Below are positions 8,101 through 17,017 of a stretch of DNA of 64,000 nt, in pieces; the first letter of the stretch is position 1, and every line of letters starts with the position of its first letter. The position numbers and the translations under genes are program-made. The notes under the pieces are model-generated. The model ran no database searches, was not told the origin of the DNA, and worked only from the letters and a program-made list of their open reading frames with translations. Source of the stretch: a filamentous cyanobacterium ESFC-1 (lineage in GTDB: Bacteria > Cyanobacteriota > Cyanobacteriia > Cyanobacteriales > Spirulinaceae); the NCBI GenBank assembly GCA_000380225.1, contig KB904821.1:4885059-4949058 (forward strand), in the 5' to 3' direction.

Positions 8101-8829
8101 ATGAGGAGTTTACTGGTGAATTCCGCAAACCCAGTATTAAGGGTGAAGCTAATGGTTGAACACTCAAAACTGTTACTTTTACAACAAATGATGCAAATTT
8201 TTTCTAAAACAACGCGAAGTGTGGCTTTATGGGGATTACTCGCGATCGCGTCTCCGGTAGTATTAGGGACAACCCCCATTTTCGCTCAATCCGCCACAGC
8301 CCAAATGCAGCCAGCAGAGATGGAAACCGAAGACTGGGAAACCTTTGTGTCTGAAACTGGCGGTTTTAGTGCGGCTTTTCCGGGAACACCCACCGAAACC
8401 ATCGAAGAAGCCACCAGTATGGACGAGGATCCCGATAAAGAGATATGGGACACTGGAGAGTCGGGGAAAGTAACCTTTGAACCCGAAGACCTCGATTCAG
8501 GCTATTTCGTAGCGTATCAGCACTTTCCGATCATTGAAGATACGAGGGTATTTATGCCTGAAGCAGAAATTACCGCAGGGATACTAACTTCGGCTCGCAA
8601 TAGCGTTGTGCAAGATAATGAAGTGTTGAGCGAACGGGATATTGAACTTGACGGTTATCAAGGCAAAGAACTCGAATTACAAACACCAGAAGGTTACCAG
8701 AAAATTCGGGTATATTGGGTTAATTCTGATTTGTATTTATATTTTGTAATGGGAGGTGCGTCAACACCAGAAGACGCGATCGCTGGTGAAATTGACCGCT
8801 TTTTGGATTCTTTTACGCTGCTAGAGTAA
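8101..8829 (+). CDS. Secreted protein of unknown function, copy 2 of a tandem pair
   Basis: 242 residues from the first ATG. The start matching copy 1 is the ATG at 8152 or the pair around 8188. The signal peptide (VALWGLLAIASPVVLGTTP, then IFAQSATAQ) and the ends of the mature protein are nearly identical to copy 1. The middle (residues about 100-150), with its acidic loop, has diverged, including small indels. The two may have related but separated roles in the periplasm. No catalytic motif is visible. Confidence 0.7.
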   Translation: MRSLLVNSANPVLRVKLMVEHSKLLLLQQMMQIFSKTTRSVALWGLLAIASPVVLGTTPIFAQSATAQMQPAEMETEDWETFVSETGGFSAAFPGTPTETIEEATSMDEDPDKEIWDTGESGKVTFEPEDLDSGYFVAYQHFPIIEDTRVFMPEAEITAGILTSARNSVVQDNEVLSERDIELDGYQGKELELQTPEGYQKIRVYWVNSDLYLYFVMGGASTPEDAIAGEIDRFLDSFTLLE

Positions 8830-8906
8830 TTTTTAGCCGAAAAATCACTAATTTTGGCTTATCGTTAACCCCTCTCCTCTATCCTTGGTAAATTTAGGAT
8901 TACAGA

Positions 8907-8940
8907 CAAAACCCTGGTTTTTTCAAAAAACCGGGGTTTT
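8907..8940. terminator. Bidirectional terminator between convergent genes
   Basis: AAAACCCTGGTTTTTTC pairs with AAAAAACCGGGGTTTT. It lies between the plus-strand secreted paralogue and the minus-strand cbiO, so it can end both transcripts. Confidence 0.8.
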
Positions 8941-9751
8941 AGTCTAATTTGCCTTGGAAAAACAACGCATCCTTGAGGGCTTGTTCGGTGGGTGTGTCGT
9001 GATGCAACGCTTCGAGAATGCTCATGGCTAAAGGACAACCCAACCCCAAGCCTTCGACCACCTCAGACCGCCGGAAAATGCCCTCTGGGGTGTCTTCAGC
9101 CACAATTTGACCTCGATCTACCACACAGACCCAATTCGCCCAAGCATAGACAAAATCGAGGTTGTGAGTCGCGATCGCGATCGTGGTTCCTTTTTTCTCG
9201 ATTTGGTTCAGCATTCGTCGCAGTTGCCGCACTTGATACGGGTCGAGGTAAGCGGTAGGTTCATCGAGTAAAAGTAATTGGGGCGCAAGTACCATCACAT
9301 CGGCAATCGAAACCCGCTTTTTCTGCCCTAAACTCAGGTAATTTATGGGGGTATGGGCTAAATCTTCTAAATCGAAATCAGCTAGGGTTGCACGGACGCG
9401 ATCGCGCATTTCCCCTTCACTCACTCCCAGATTACACAAACCGTAGGAAATATCTTCAATTACTGTAGTTGCGACAAGTTGCTGTTCGGGATTTTGAAAC
9501 ACTAACCCCACCTTTTGCCGTAGATCGCTTAAAGATTTACGATTATAACGTAAAGGCTTGCCTTGATAGCGAATTACGCCTTTTTGCGGCTGATACAAAC
9601 CATTTGCTAAACGAAACAACGTTGTTTTACCGCAACCATTCCGACCAATTAATGCACAACGTCGTCCTACTGGAATTTGCCAACTTAAGTTTTTAATCGC
9701 AGGAGTTGTATTGCAAGGATAGGTATATTCAATGTTGTCAAATTCAAGCAT
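8939..9751 (-). CDS. cbiO: Cobalt ECF transporter ATPase CbiO
   Basis: 270-residue ABC ATPase that powers cobalt uptake by the CbiMNQO complex. Walker A is GRNGCGKTT, the Q-loop FQNPEQQ is the form typical of ECF ATPases, the signature is LSLGQKKR, Walker B is LLLLDEP and the switch His is in ATH. It is the last gene of the riboswitch-controlled cluster, 243 bp after cbiQ. The spacer is filled with CAAATAA heptamers that run right up to the ATG, leaving no Shine-Dalgarno sequence. Cobalt rather than nickel is inferred from the cobalamin riboswitch. Confidence 0.92.
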   Translation of the reverse strand: MLEFDNIEYTYPCNTTPAIKNLSWQIPVGRRCALIGRNGCGKTTLFRLANGLYQPQKGVIRYQGKPLRYNRKSLSDLRQKVGLVFQNPEQQLVATTVIEDISYGLCNLGVSEGEMRDRVRATLADFDLEDLAHTPINYLSLGQKKRVSIADVMVLAPQLLLLDEPTAYLDPYQVRQLRRMLNQIEKKGTTIAIATHNLDFVYAWANWVCVVDRGQIVAEDTPEGIFRRSEVVEGLGLGCPLAMSILEALHHDTPTEQALKDALFFQGKLD

Positions 9752-9822
9752 TTGTTGTTTGTTATTTGTTATTTGTTATTTGTTATTTGTTATTTGTTGT
9801 ACTTAATCCTAGTTATTTTCTA
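9752..9822. repeat. Tandem heptamer array abutting the cbiO start
   Basis: On the minus strand the CAAATAA-type heptamers occupy roughly 9752-9800 and lead directly into the cbiO ATG. Confidence 0.85.
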
Positions 9823-9880
9823 TTCCGTGAAAACGGACTTTGTTTTATTGGTTCCCCGGATTTTAATCCGTGGGCGGGTT
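9823..9880. repeat. Two-hairpin dispersed repeat, copy 1
   Basis: TCCGT-GAAA-ACGGA forms a hairpin with a GAAA (GNRA) tetraloop. About 20 nt later CGGATTTTAATCCG forms a second hairpin followed by GGGCGGG. Copy 2 at 15401-15460 preserves both, with a compensating base-pair change in the second stem. Confidence 0.65.
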
Positions 9881-9994
9881 AGCGAGATAAACTAAGCTCT
9901 TGCATAAAATTAATTACCCATTTTAAAATCATGAAACCTTTGTTTGACAACGATTACAGCTAAAAAGAATAGGTAAATAGTTCTGTGTAGGTGC

Positions 9995-10780
9995 TTATAA
10001 TTTATCGACATAAGGGAAAATAGCAAGTAATAATAATACAAAATAACCCGCGATCGCCTCTACCATATAACGAGGATTGGCTTGATATTGCCGATCCGAC
10101 CAAAAACGCAATTCCCCATTAAATCCTCGCGAAATTAGCCCCAAAGAACAAGCGCGATAATTTTCTAAAGTGCGCCATAATAACTGGGAAATAATAATCC
10201 CTAAACTGCGGAACTGCGATCGCCGATTACGATAGCCTAAACGGGACTTTTGGGCGGTGACGAGTTCTAAAACCGTATCAGTGAGGACGAAAATAAAGCG
10301 ATACATCAAGGCCAAAAGCTCGATAATAATAGTAGGGAAACGCCAAGCTTTGAGTAAATTGAGGATGTCTGCAAAGGGGGTGGTTAAGAGGACAAAATAT
10401 AAACAAGAACTCAACGCGATCGCCCGCATCAAAACCGTTTGGGCTTGAGTAATGCCTTGCTGACTGAGGTAGAAATAGCGCGAACCCCAAGCAATATCAA
10501 CCGGGTTAACATTCCCTGAAAAACTAACTCCTAGTATCAAAGCAGGAACACTTAACAGCCAAAAAGTCAAGGGAATTAATAATAATTGACCGTAAATTTT
10601 AGCGGGGATACCAGCATATAAAATAATCCAAATTGCCAGCCAAAGCGCGATCGCCCCTTGTACTCCCATCGGGCTTACAAAACCTAAAATAAACAGCGCG
10701 ATCGCAAAACCCACTTTATGAGAAGGAGGGAGCGATCGCAACTGATTCGTATAAGCCAGACTATCAATTTGATGGTGCAT
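9995..10780 (-). CDS. cbiQ: Cobalt ECF transporter transmembrane protein CbiQ
   Basis: 261-residue T-component with about five or six membrane helices and the cytosolic coupling stretch ALGLISRGFNGELRFW (the A-R-G motif that contacts the ATPase). The first residues, [14 protein letters not shown], match CbiQ N-termini. The ATG overlaps the cbiN stop (TAATG), so the two are translationally coupled. It should sit in the inner membrane linking CbiO to the CbiM/CbiN substrate module. Confidence 0.9.
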   Translation of the reverse strand: MHHQIDSLAYTNQLRSLPPSHKVGFAIALFILGFVSPMGVQGAIALWLAIWIILYAGIPAKIYGQLLLIPLTFWLLSVPALILGVSFSGNVNPVDIAWGSRYFYLSQQGITQAQTVLMRAIALSSCLYFVLLTTPFADILNLLKAWRFPTIIIELLALMYRFIFVLTDTVLELVTAQKSRLGYRNRRSQFRSLGIIISQLLWRTLENYRACSLGLISRGFNGELRFWSDRQYQANPRYMVEAIAGYFVLLLLAIFPYVDKL

Positions 10781-11088
10781 TAGGGCTTGTCTGAATCAGA
10801 CGGTTTGGTTTGCGTCCGTCCCTTATACAAGCCAATGACATAACCCATCAAACCCGCCCCCAACGCCGCTTGCGACACAAACAGCAAGCTTTCAATTTCG
10901 CCGCTAGGGGGTTCAAATACCGGATTAAACCAGGGTTGATATTGGGGTTCAATTTCGGTAATCGCTTCTTGGGCTTCCCCGTCAGCCCCACCAAATTCCC
11001 CTTTTACAAAAATAATCGGTGCAACGATCAACGCCCCAACCATAAACACTAAACCCCAGTTGCCCAACTTCGGTGTATTTTGTTTCAC
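10780..11088 (-). CDS. cbiN: Cobalt transport protein CbiN
   Basis: 102 residues from a GTG at 11088 that overlaps the cbiM TGA (GTGA), with GAGGTGG as ribosome-binding site inside the end of cbiM. A longer in-frame reading (128 residues) would overlap cbiM much more and is unlikely. The protein has two membrane helices (about 10-30 and 68-88) around a periplasmic loop rich in acidic residues, the CbiN pattern. CbiN works with CbiM to load cobalt. Confidence 0.88.
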   Translation of the reverse strand: MKQNTPKLGNWGLVFMVGALIVAPIIFVKGEFGGADGEAQEAITEIEPQYQPWFNPVFEPPSGEIESLLFVSQAALGAGLMGYVIGLYKGRTQTKPSDSDKP

Positions 11089-11852
11089 GATTGCACCACC
11101 TCTTGTCCTTTTATACTTTTCAACGTTTGTAACTCCGGTTGGGCGTAAGCTTGCAGCCAATTCCACACCAAAATCGTCAGTAAACCCTCGCTAATCGCCA
11201 AGGGAACCTGGGTTAAAGCGAAAATCCCCGCAAACTTACCAAAAGAAGCCATCACCCCTCCTGTCGCCGCCGGAAACGCCAAAGCCAACTGAATCGAAGT
11301 CACCAAATAAGTAACGAAATTGCCCAAAGCCGCAGCCAAAAAGATACCAATTTTGTGCTGCTGGCGGCTTTCAAACAGACGATAGACCCCCCAAGCCACC
11401 CAAGGGCCGACAATCGCCATAGAGAAGGCATTTGCGCCCAATGTGGTGATGCCTCCGTGGGCTAATAACACCGACTGAAATACCAATACCAAACTGCCCA
11501 ACACCGTCATCACCCCAGGGCCAAACAAAACCGCCCCCAAGCCCGTCCCGGTGGGATGAGAACAACTCCCGGTTACCGAGGGAATTTTCAACGCCGACAG
11601 CACAAAACTAAACGCCCCAGCTAACCCTAGTAATAACTTTAGGTTAGGATTTTGTTGGGTAATTTGCGCGAGCGATCGCACTCCCCAAACAAAAAACGGC
11701 AACGCCACCATCCACCAAAATACCGCCCAACCCACAGGTAAAAACCCTTCCATAATGTGCATCGCCTGGGCAGGACGGGCCGCACCAATAACCCAGTATA
11801 AGCTCAAACCTGCCATAGCCAGCAAGCTCAAGCGGCGGGATTTTTTGTTCAT
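11085..11852 (-). CDS. cbiM: Cobalt transport protein CbiM (substrate-binding membrane component)
   Basis: 255 residues. The first 30 look like a cleaved signal peptide ending RPAQA. The next residues MHIMEGFLP are the conserved mature N-terminus, whose Met-His pair coordinates Co(II) or Ni(II). Several membrane helices follow, with HPTGTGLGA and [15 protein letters not shown] typical of CbiM. It is the first gene of cbiMNQ-O and lies about 110 bp downstream of a cobalamin riboswitch, which argues for cobalt. Confidence 0.93.
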   Translation of the reverse strand: MNKKSRRLSLLAMAGLSLYWVIGAARPAQAMHIMEGFLPVGWAVFWWMVALPFFVWGVRSLAQITQQNPNLKLLLGLAGAFSFVLSALKIPSVTGSCSHPTGTGLGAVLFGPGVMTVLGSLVLVFQSVLLAHGGITTLGANAFSMAIVGPWVAWGVYRLFESRQQHKIGIFLAAALGNFVTYLVTSIQLALAFPAATGGVMASFGKFAGIFALTQVPLAISEGLLTILVWNWLQAYAQPELQTLKSIKGQEVVQS

Positions 11853-11961
11853 TTTTTATTGTCCTTTATGGTCTGTTCTTAGCTTGCGAATGGCGAATGA
11901 CCCAAGACTCAGGACATCAGACAAAAATATTAAATCAACCCTCATCCGTACCTCGCAGATG

Positions 11962-12112
11962 ACTAAAGAACAGGTAGTCTTTTTGGCGGGCATTCTGACT
12001 CAGAAAGCGTTACACCTTTCCTCACAGTTGCGGGACAGCGCCGGATTTACACCGAACTTTCCCCGTTACCTCTAGCGGCTGTTCCCCACTAGAACCAAAA
12101 TTGTGTCGCCAT
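11962..12112 (-). promoter_or_regulatory. Cobalamin riboswitch upstream of cbiMNQO
   Basis: On the minus strand the core GGTGTAAATCCGGCGCTGTC followed by CCGCAACTGTGA, and the B12 box GAGTCAGAATGCCCGCC (about 12001-11985), match the adenosylcobalamin riboswitch. The paired GGGGAACAGCCGC segment lies near 12070-12088. Bound cobalamin is expected to shut off the cobalt transporter. Boundaries are approximate to about 10 nt. The rest of the spacer to 12312 holds a GCCCTAAAGGGC palindrome (about 12226-12241, also near 13506) and AT-rich sequence before mntC. Confidence 0.93.
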
Positions 12113-12312
12113 TCTATCACCTTCTGAGGAGGCGCGATCGCGTGGACATCTGAACATAGCCAGATGCTTTCTCCAGTCCATCAATGATATTTATAAAGAG
12201 CATTCTGTCGGTCAATCAAACGGAATAAGCCCTAAAGGGCTTACTACAGCTAAACTATGCAATTATGATAAAAATATGAAACAATAATGAAAGAAAACTG
12301 ATTGACACCGCC

Positions 12313-13293
12313 ATGACTCCGGCCATCATTGCCCGAAACCTTGTAATTCCCTTGGGTTTAGCCCTCAGCCTGGGGTTAACAAGCTGTAGCCAACCCACCG
12401 CTACCCCTCCCAACAACAACCCCGACACCACCACAAGCGATGTCGCAGCCAACACCGAAGGCAAAAAGAAAGTCCTAACCACCTTCACCGTCTTGGCAGA
12501 TATGGCGCAAAACGTCGCCGGAGATAAACTCATTGTCGAGTCTATCACGCGCATTGGCGCAGAAATCCACGGTTACGAACCCACCCCCAGCGACATCGTG
12601 AAAGCCCAAGAAGCCGACCTCATCCTATACAACGGCATGAATTTAGAACGTTGGTTTAAACAATTCCTGGGTAATCTCGAAGATGTCCCCTCTGCCCTTT
12701 TAACAGAAGGAATCGAACCCATCCCCATTGCGTCAGGGCCATATAGCGACAAACCCAACCCTCACGCCTGGATGTCCCCCCAAAATGCCTTAATTTACGT
12801 CGAAAACATCCGGCAAGCGTTTGTGGAACTTGACCCCGACAACGCCGACACCTACAACGCCAACGCCGCAGCCTACAGCGAACAACTGCGAGAAATCGAC
12901 CAGCAACTCCAAGAAGATTTGACTCAACTGCCCGAACGTCAGCGTTATCTCGTCAGTTGCGAAGGGGCGTTTTCTTATCTGGCTAGGGACTACGATTTGC
13001 AAGAAATCTATATGTGGCCGATTAACGCCGAACGACAATTTACCCCCAAACAAGTGCAGCAAGTCATCGAACAGGTGAAAACCAACGATGTCCCGACGAT
13101 TTTCTGTGAAAGTACCGTCAGTGACGAAGGCCAAAAACAAGTGGCGAAAACCACGGGGGCTAGATTTGGCGGCAATTTGTATGTAGATTCCCTTTCGACA
13201 GAGGAAGGGCCGGTTCCGACTTTTATAGATTTACTTGAATATGATGCTCGCGTGATTACGAATGGTTTGCTGGCAGGAAGTAAGAACAATTAA
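12313..13293 (+). CDS. mntC: Manganese ABC transporter substrate-binding lipoprotein MntC
   Basis: 326 residues, closely matching the cyanobacterial MntC pattern. An N-terminal signal ends in the lipobox LTSC, so the protein is anchored in the inner membrane facing the periplasm. The metal site can be placed at His in GAEIHGYEP, His in KPNPHAWMSP, Glu in VSCEGAFSYL and Asp near the end (LLEYDARVI). The paired cysteines (SCEGAF and FCES) are those that form the disulfide in Synechocystis MntC. Order C-A-B is as in Synechocystis, where ManS/ManR represses the operon under Mn sufficiency. I could not identify a ManR site here. Confidence 0.93.
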   Translation: MTPAIIARNLVIPLGLALSLGLTSCSQPTATPPNNNPDTTTSDVAANTEGKKKVLTTFTVLADMAQNVAGDKLIVESITRIGAEIHGYEPTPSDIVKAQEADLILYNGMNLERWFKQFLGNLEDVPSALLTEGIEPIPIASGPYSDKPNPHAWMSPQNALIYVENIRQAFVELDPDNADTYNANAAAYSEQLREIDQQLQEDLTQLPERQRYLVSCEGAFSYLARDYDLQEIYMWPINAERQFTPKQVQQVIEQVKTNDVPTIFCESTVSDEGQKQVAKTTGARFGGNLYVDSLSTEEGPVPTFIDLLEYDARVITNGLLAGSKNN

Positions 13294-13566
13294 CAATGTA
13301 CAATTTACAATGTACAATTAACAATTTACAATTAATAATTAACAATTTACAATTAATAATTAATAATTAATAATTAATAATGCAAAATTAGAGGATTTTC
13401 CAACAACCAATTACCAATAACCAATTAGGGAATGTGGAATTTTGAATTATGAGTGGTCAAACAACCAATAACCAATAACCAATAACCAATAACCAATAAC
13501 TAATAAGGGCTAAAGCCCTTACTACTAACGAATAACAAATAACAAATAACAAATAACAAATAACCA
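13294..13566. repeat. 273-bp repeat block inside the mnt operon
   Basis: AT-rich AATTAATAATTAACAATTT-type repeats (13293-13385) are followed by CCAATAA/CAAATAA heptamers. A GGGCTAAAGCCC palindrome sits near 13506-13522. The last heptamer unit joins the ATG of mntA. No terminator or promoter was recognised. Confidence 0.8.
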
Positions 13567-14325
13567 ATGATACCCATTACAGTAGATAACCTCAGCGTCA
13601 CCTATAGCAACGCCAAACTCGCTTTATACAACGCTAGTTGTGCGGTTGAACCCGGTACAATTACCGCTTTGGTGGGGCCGAATGGGGGCGGAAAATCAAC
13701 GCTGTTTAAGGCGATTATGGGCTTTTTATCTCCTAATGAAGGTAACGTGAAAATTGGCGGTTTGACGGTGGAGAAAGCCCAGAAAAAGCAACTGATGGCT
13801 TATGTTCCCCAATCGGACGAGGTGGACTGGAATTTCCCGATTAGCGTGTTTGATGTGGTGATGATGGGGCGTTATGGCTATATGAATTTTCTGCGGATTC
13901 CAGGGGCAAAAGACCGCCGTTTGGTGATGGAAAGCTTGGAGAAAGTGGGAATGGTGGAGTTTCGCGATCGCCAAATTGGGGAGTTATCAGGAGGGCAGAA
14001 AAAACGGGCGTTTCTGGCGAGGGCATTGGCCCAGGAAGGTCAAATCATTCTACTCGATGAACCGTTTACCGGGGTAGATATCAAGACGGAAAAGCAGATG
14101 ATTGACTTGCTGTTACAGTTGCGGGCTGAAAATCACACGATTTTGATTTCAACTCACGATTTGGCTTCGATTTCGACCTTTTGCGATCGCACCATCTTCC
14201 TCAATCAAACGGTTCTCGCTTCGGGTACAACCGCCGAAACCTTTACCCAGGAAAACCTGACGATGACGTTTGGGGGCTTACCGATGACTTCCCTAGCGTT
14301 TCAAAACTCCGAGGTAGATGCGTAA
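13567..14325 (+). CDS. mntA: Manganese ABC transporter ATPase MntA
   Basis: 252-residue ABC ATPase: Walker A GPNGGGKST, Q-loop YVPQ, the cluster-specific stretch DEVDWNFPISVFDVVMMG, signature LSGGQKKR, Walker B IILLDEP and the H-loop STHD. These match the Mn/Zn/Fe (MntA/ZnuC) group, and its position after mntC assigns manganese. The start ATG directly follows a CCAATAA heptamer array with no purine-rich ribosome-binding site. It overlaps mntB by the TAATG arrangement. Confidence 0.92.
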   Translation: MIPITVDNLSVTYSNAKLALYNASCAVEPGTITALVGPNGGGKSTLFKAIMGFLSPNEGNVKIGGLTVEKAQKKQLMAYVPQSDEVDWNFPISVFDVVMMGRYGYMNFLRIPGAKDRRLVMESLEKVGMVEFRDRQIGELSGGQKKRAFLARALAQEGQIILLDEPFTGVDIKTEKQMIDLLLQLRAENHTILISTHDLASISTFCDRTIFLNQTVLASGTTAETFTQENLTMTFGGLPMTSLAFQNSEVDA

Positions 14326-15173
14326 TGGTGGTTTGGAATTGGATTGTTGAACCGTTGCAATACGGTTTTCTGGTCAAAGCGATTTGGGTGAGTGCCTTTG
14401 TGGGCTTGGTGTGTGCGGTATTATCTTGTTACATCACCCTCAAGGGTTGGTCTTTGATGGGAGATGCGATTTCTCACGCGGTTGTCCCCGGTGTTGTCGT
14501 GGCTTATGCGCTCAATATTCCCTTTGCGATTGGGGCGTTTGTGTTTGGCTTTGGGGCAACTGTGGCGATCGGTTATGTTAAATCTAATACCCGTTTGAAA
14601 GAAGATGCGGTAATTGGGGTGATTTTCACGGGATTTTTCGCTTTGGGCTTGGTTTTAGTCACGAAAATTCCCAGTAACATCGATTTATTTCATATTTTAT
14701 TTGGGAATGTTTTGGGCATTTCTACCGGGGATATTATTCAAACCCTGATTGCAGGCTGTACTACCTTAATTGTGATTTTGCTGCGTCGTCGAGATTTACT
14801 CTTGTTTTGCTTTGACCCCAATCACGCCAAGGCGATCGGCCTCAATACCCAAGTCATGTACTATACTTTACTGTCGGTGCTGGCTTTGACTGTGGTTGCG
14901 GCGTTGCAAACTACTGGCATTATTATGGTCATTTCGTTGCTGGTGACTCCCGGTTCTATTGCTTATTTACTGAGCGATCGCTTCGATTATATGCTCGTTA
15001 TCTCGGCAATTAGTAGCGTTTCGGCTTGCGTTCTCGGTACTTATGCGAGCTATCACTTTGATGTTTCTACCGGGGGCGCGATCGTGGTGTTATTAACCCT
15101 GTTTTTCGTGGCGGCGATGGTTTTTGCGCCGAAATACGGCATTTTGCGGCAAAAACGTGTTGTGGGTTCGTAA
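14325..15173 (+). CDS. mntB: Manganese ABC transporter permease MntB
   Basis: 282 residues from the ATG that overlaps the mntA stop. A reading beginning 48 codons earlier lies inside mntA and is not plausible. Eight or so hydrophobic helices, with SLMGDAISHAVVPGVVVAYAL and GIIMVISLLVTPGSIAYLL, are hallmarks of the ABC-3 metal permease family. It completes the MntCAB importer, which supplies Mn mainly for the oxygen-evolving complex. Confidence 0.92.
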   Translation: MVVWNWIVEPLQYGFLVKAIWVSAFVGLVCAVLSCYITLKGWSLMGDAISHAVVPGVVVAYALNIPFAIGAFVFGFGATVAIGYVKSNTRLKEDAVIGVIFTGFFALGLVLVTKIPSNIDLFHILFGNVLGISTGDIIQTLIAGCTTLIVILLRRRDLLLFCFDPNHAKAIGLNTQVMYYTLLSVLALTVVAALQTTGIIMVISLLVTPGSIAYLLSDRFDYMLVISAISSVSACVLGTYASYHFDVSTGGAIVVLLTLFFVAAMVFAPKYGILRQKRVVGS

Positions 15174-15257
15174 CCCGCCATTTCAGAGTTGTCACGCCGC
15201 TACTTTCTTTTGCTATAGCAGCAAGCATAATGGTTAGGACATTTGAGGTGGGGTTTA

Positions 15258-15303
15258 CCCTCACCCCAACCCCTCTCCCAAATTGAGAGAGGGGCTTATT
15301 TTT
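15258..15303. repeat. CCCTCTCC hairpin repeat after mntB
   Basis: CCCTCTCC, a short loop and GAGAGAGGGGC, followed by TTATTTTTT, can end the mntCAB transcript. An inverted relative lies at 3361-3397. Confidence 0.65.
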
Positions 15304-15400
15304 TAAGACTTGATAGCGGTGTCCTAACTACTTTGACGGTTGCTATACTGTATTCCTATAGTCATTTCAATTAAGTTCCGCACATTAACTCAATTGGCTC

Positions 15401-15460
15401 AGTCCGTGAAAACGGACTTTGTTCTTGTTGGTTCCCCAGATTTTAATCTGCGGGCGGGCT
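15401..15460. repeat. Two-hairpin dispersed repeat, copy 2
   Basis: GTCCGT-GAAA-ACGGAC keeps the GAAA tetraloop hairpin of copy 1 (9823-9880), and CAGATTTTAATCTG keeps the second stem with G-C replaced by A-T. Otherwise the spacer 15304-15600 shows no gene. Confidence 0.65.
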
Positions 15461-15600
15461 GTCGGTTCTTATTTAGAATTACTATACCCTTGCTGAAAAC
15501 TTAAAAATCATCCTCAAGCAATTCCCCAAAAAGTAGAAATTGCCCAACTTGGTTTTGAGTCATAATTAAGTAAAGCTTTAATGTTACAGGAAATAATCTG

Positions 15601-16386
15601 ATGCCGAATCCATTTCCAGGGATGAACCCCTACCTCGAACATCCAGAAATGTGGCCGGGAGTCCATCACTGGCTAATTATTGAAATAGCTAGATTACTCT
15701 CTCCCCAACTGCGTCCTAAATACCGAGTCGCGGTGGAAGTGCGGATGTATGAAACCACAGGAGAAGAATCTTTACTGGTGGGTATTCCCGATTTAATTGT
15801 TAAAGGTTCAAAAGCCACAACTCAACCCGAACAAACTAGCATTGCAGTTACCCAATCTCCAACTCATCCCCAAACCGTAGAAGTTCCAGTACCAATAACA
15901 ATTAAACAAGGTTATTTAGAAGTAAGAGAAGTTGCTACCCGTGAAGTTGTAACCGCGATTGAAATACTTTCTCCGGTTAACAAACGCCCTGGGAAAGGAC
16001 GCGAAAAATATGAAGATAAACGCAATGAAGTGTTAGGCAGTTCCACCCATTTAGTCGAAATTGACTTACTACGAAAAGGACAACCTCTGCCAGTTTATCC
16101 CAACAATAGAGAAACTCATTATCGCATTTTAGTTAGTCGCGGCAACCGTCGCCCCAAAGCAGATTTATATTCATTTAATTTGCCCGATGCTATTCCTGCA
16201 TTTCCCTTACCATTGAAGCCTGGAGATAACGAACCATTGGTCGATTTGCAGTTATTATTGAATAATATTTACGATCGAGCCAGTTACGATCTAGAAATCG
16301 ATTGTCAACAAGAGCCAGTCCCCGCACTAGCGGCAGAAAATACAGTTTGGTTGAATACCTGGTTAACCGAAAAAGAATTACGATAG
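15601..16386 (+). CDS. DUF4058 family protein
   Basis: 261 residues, full length. The opening MPNPFPGMNPYLEHPEMWPGVHHWLI is diagnostic for DUF4058, a family expanded in filamentous cyanobacteria and planctomycetes. The central REVATREVVTAIEILSPVNK and the later EIDLLRKG are also typical. These resemble a degenerate PD-(D/E)XK-type arrangement, but enzymatic activity is not established. AGGAAA before the ATG supports the start. It has no obvious operon partner. Confidence 0.88.
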   Translation: MPNPFPGMNPYLEHPEMWPGVHHWLIIEIARLLSPQLRPKYRVAVEVRMYETTGEESLLVGIPDLIVKGSKATTQPEQTSIAVTQSPTHPQTVEVPVPITIKQGYLEVREVATREVVTAIEILSPVNKRPGKGREKYEDKRNEVLGSSTHLVEIDLLRKGQPLPVYPNNRETHYRILVSRGNRRPKADLYSFNLPDAIPAFPLPLKPGDNEPLVDLQLLLNNIYDRASYDLEIDCQQEPVPALAAENTVWLNTWLTEKELR

Positions 16387-16476
16387 CGATCGCGCTTTAC
16401 TGCTATTTTTTCTGAATAATTGTATCCTAAGAATATCGATTAAAAATGCTATTTTTAGGTCAATTTTTCTAGACAA

Positions 16477-16899
16477 ATGTTTAATAAAATTTCAGTTTAT
16501 TTGACAATTTCGGGTTTTGATTTTGAACCTGAAGAAATAACGGCTTTGCTGGGAATAATACCATCAAAAATCCGTAAAAAGGGACAACCAATCATCCCAA
16601 AAGGAAATCCCAATTACCAATATAAAGATAATCATTGGAGCTTAAAATCTTTAAGCGACGATTCACTCGATCTCGCCAAGCATATCGAATCTATTTTCGA
16701 GCAAGTCAAAGAAAAATGGCATCTTTTGGTTGATCTAGGGAATCAATATTACACAGAAATAGAATGCGCTATCTATATCTATAATGACAGCGAGCAACCC
16801 ATACCCATCATTCACCTAGATAAAGAGATTACTCAAAAACTCGCTGAATTAAATGCAGAACTTGATATCGATCTCTATGTTCTGTCTGGAAAAACTTAA
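16477..16899 (+). CDS. DUF4279 domain protein
   Basis: 140 residues. The pattern YLTISGFDFEPEEITALLGI, the later DNHWSLKS and a C-terminal ELNAELDIDLYVL match DUF4279, a small alpha/beta domain often found singly and sometimes near toxin or immunity genes. No toxin partner is adjacent. The local composition is more AT-rich than the flanks, and it may be a recent arrival. Confidence 0.75.
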   Translation: MFNKISVYLTISGFDFEPEEITALLGIIPSKIRKKGQPIIPKGNPNYQYKDNHWSLKSLSDDSLDLAKHIESIFEQVKEKWHLLVDLGNQYYTEIECAIYIYNDSEQPIPIIHLDKEITQKLAELNAELDIDLYVLSGKT

Positions 16900-17017
16900 C
16901 CTCAAGGTCAAAGGCTTACCACGTCAGTAGGATACGTTAATAACCTCCCCTACGCTCTGCCCACAACATGAGGCATACTAAAGACAAACTGGATAGCAGC
17001 AATGGAGTCTTAAGATT

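Noticed and set aside
14181..14324. 48-codon N-terminal extension of MntB
   Set aside because: It lies within mntA. The ATG overlapping the mntA stop gives the normal family length.
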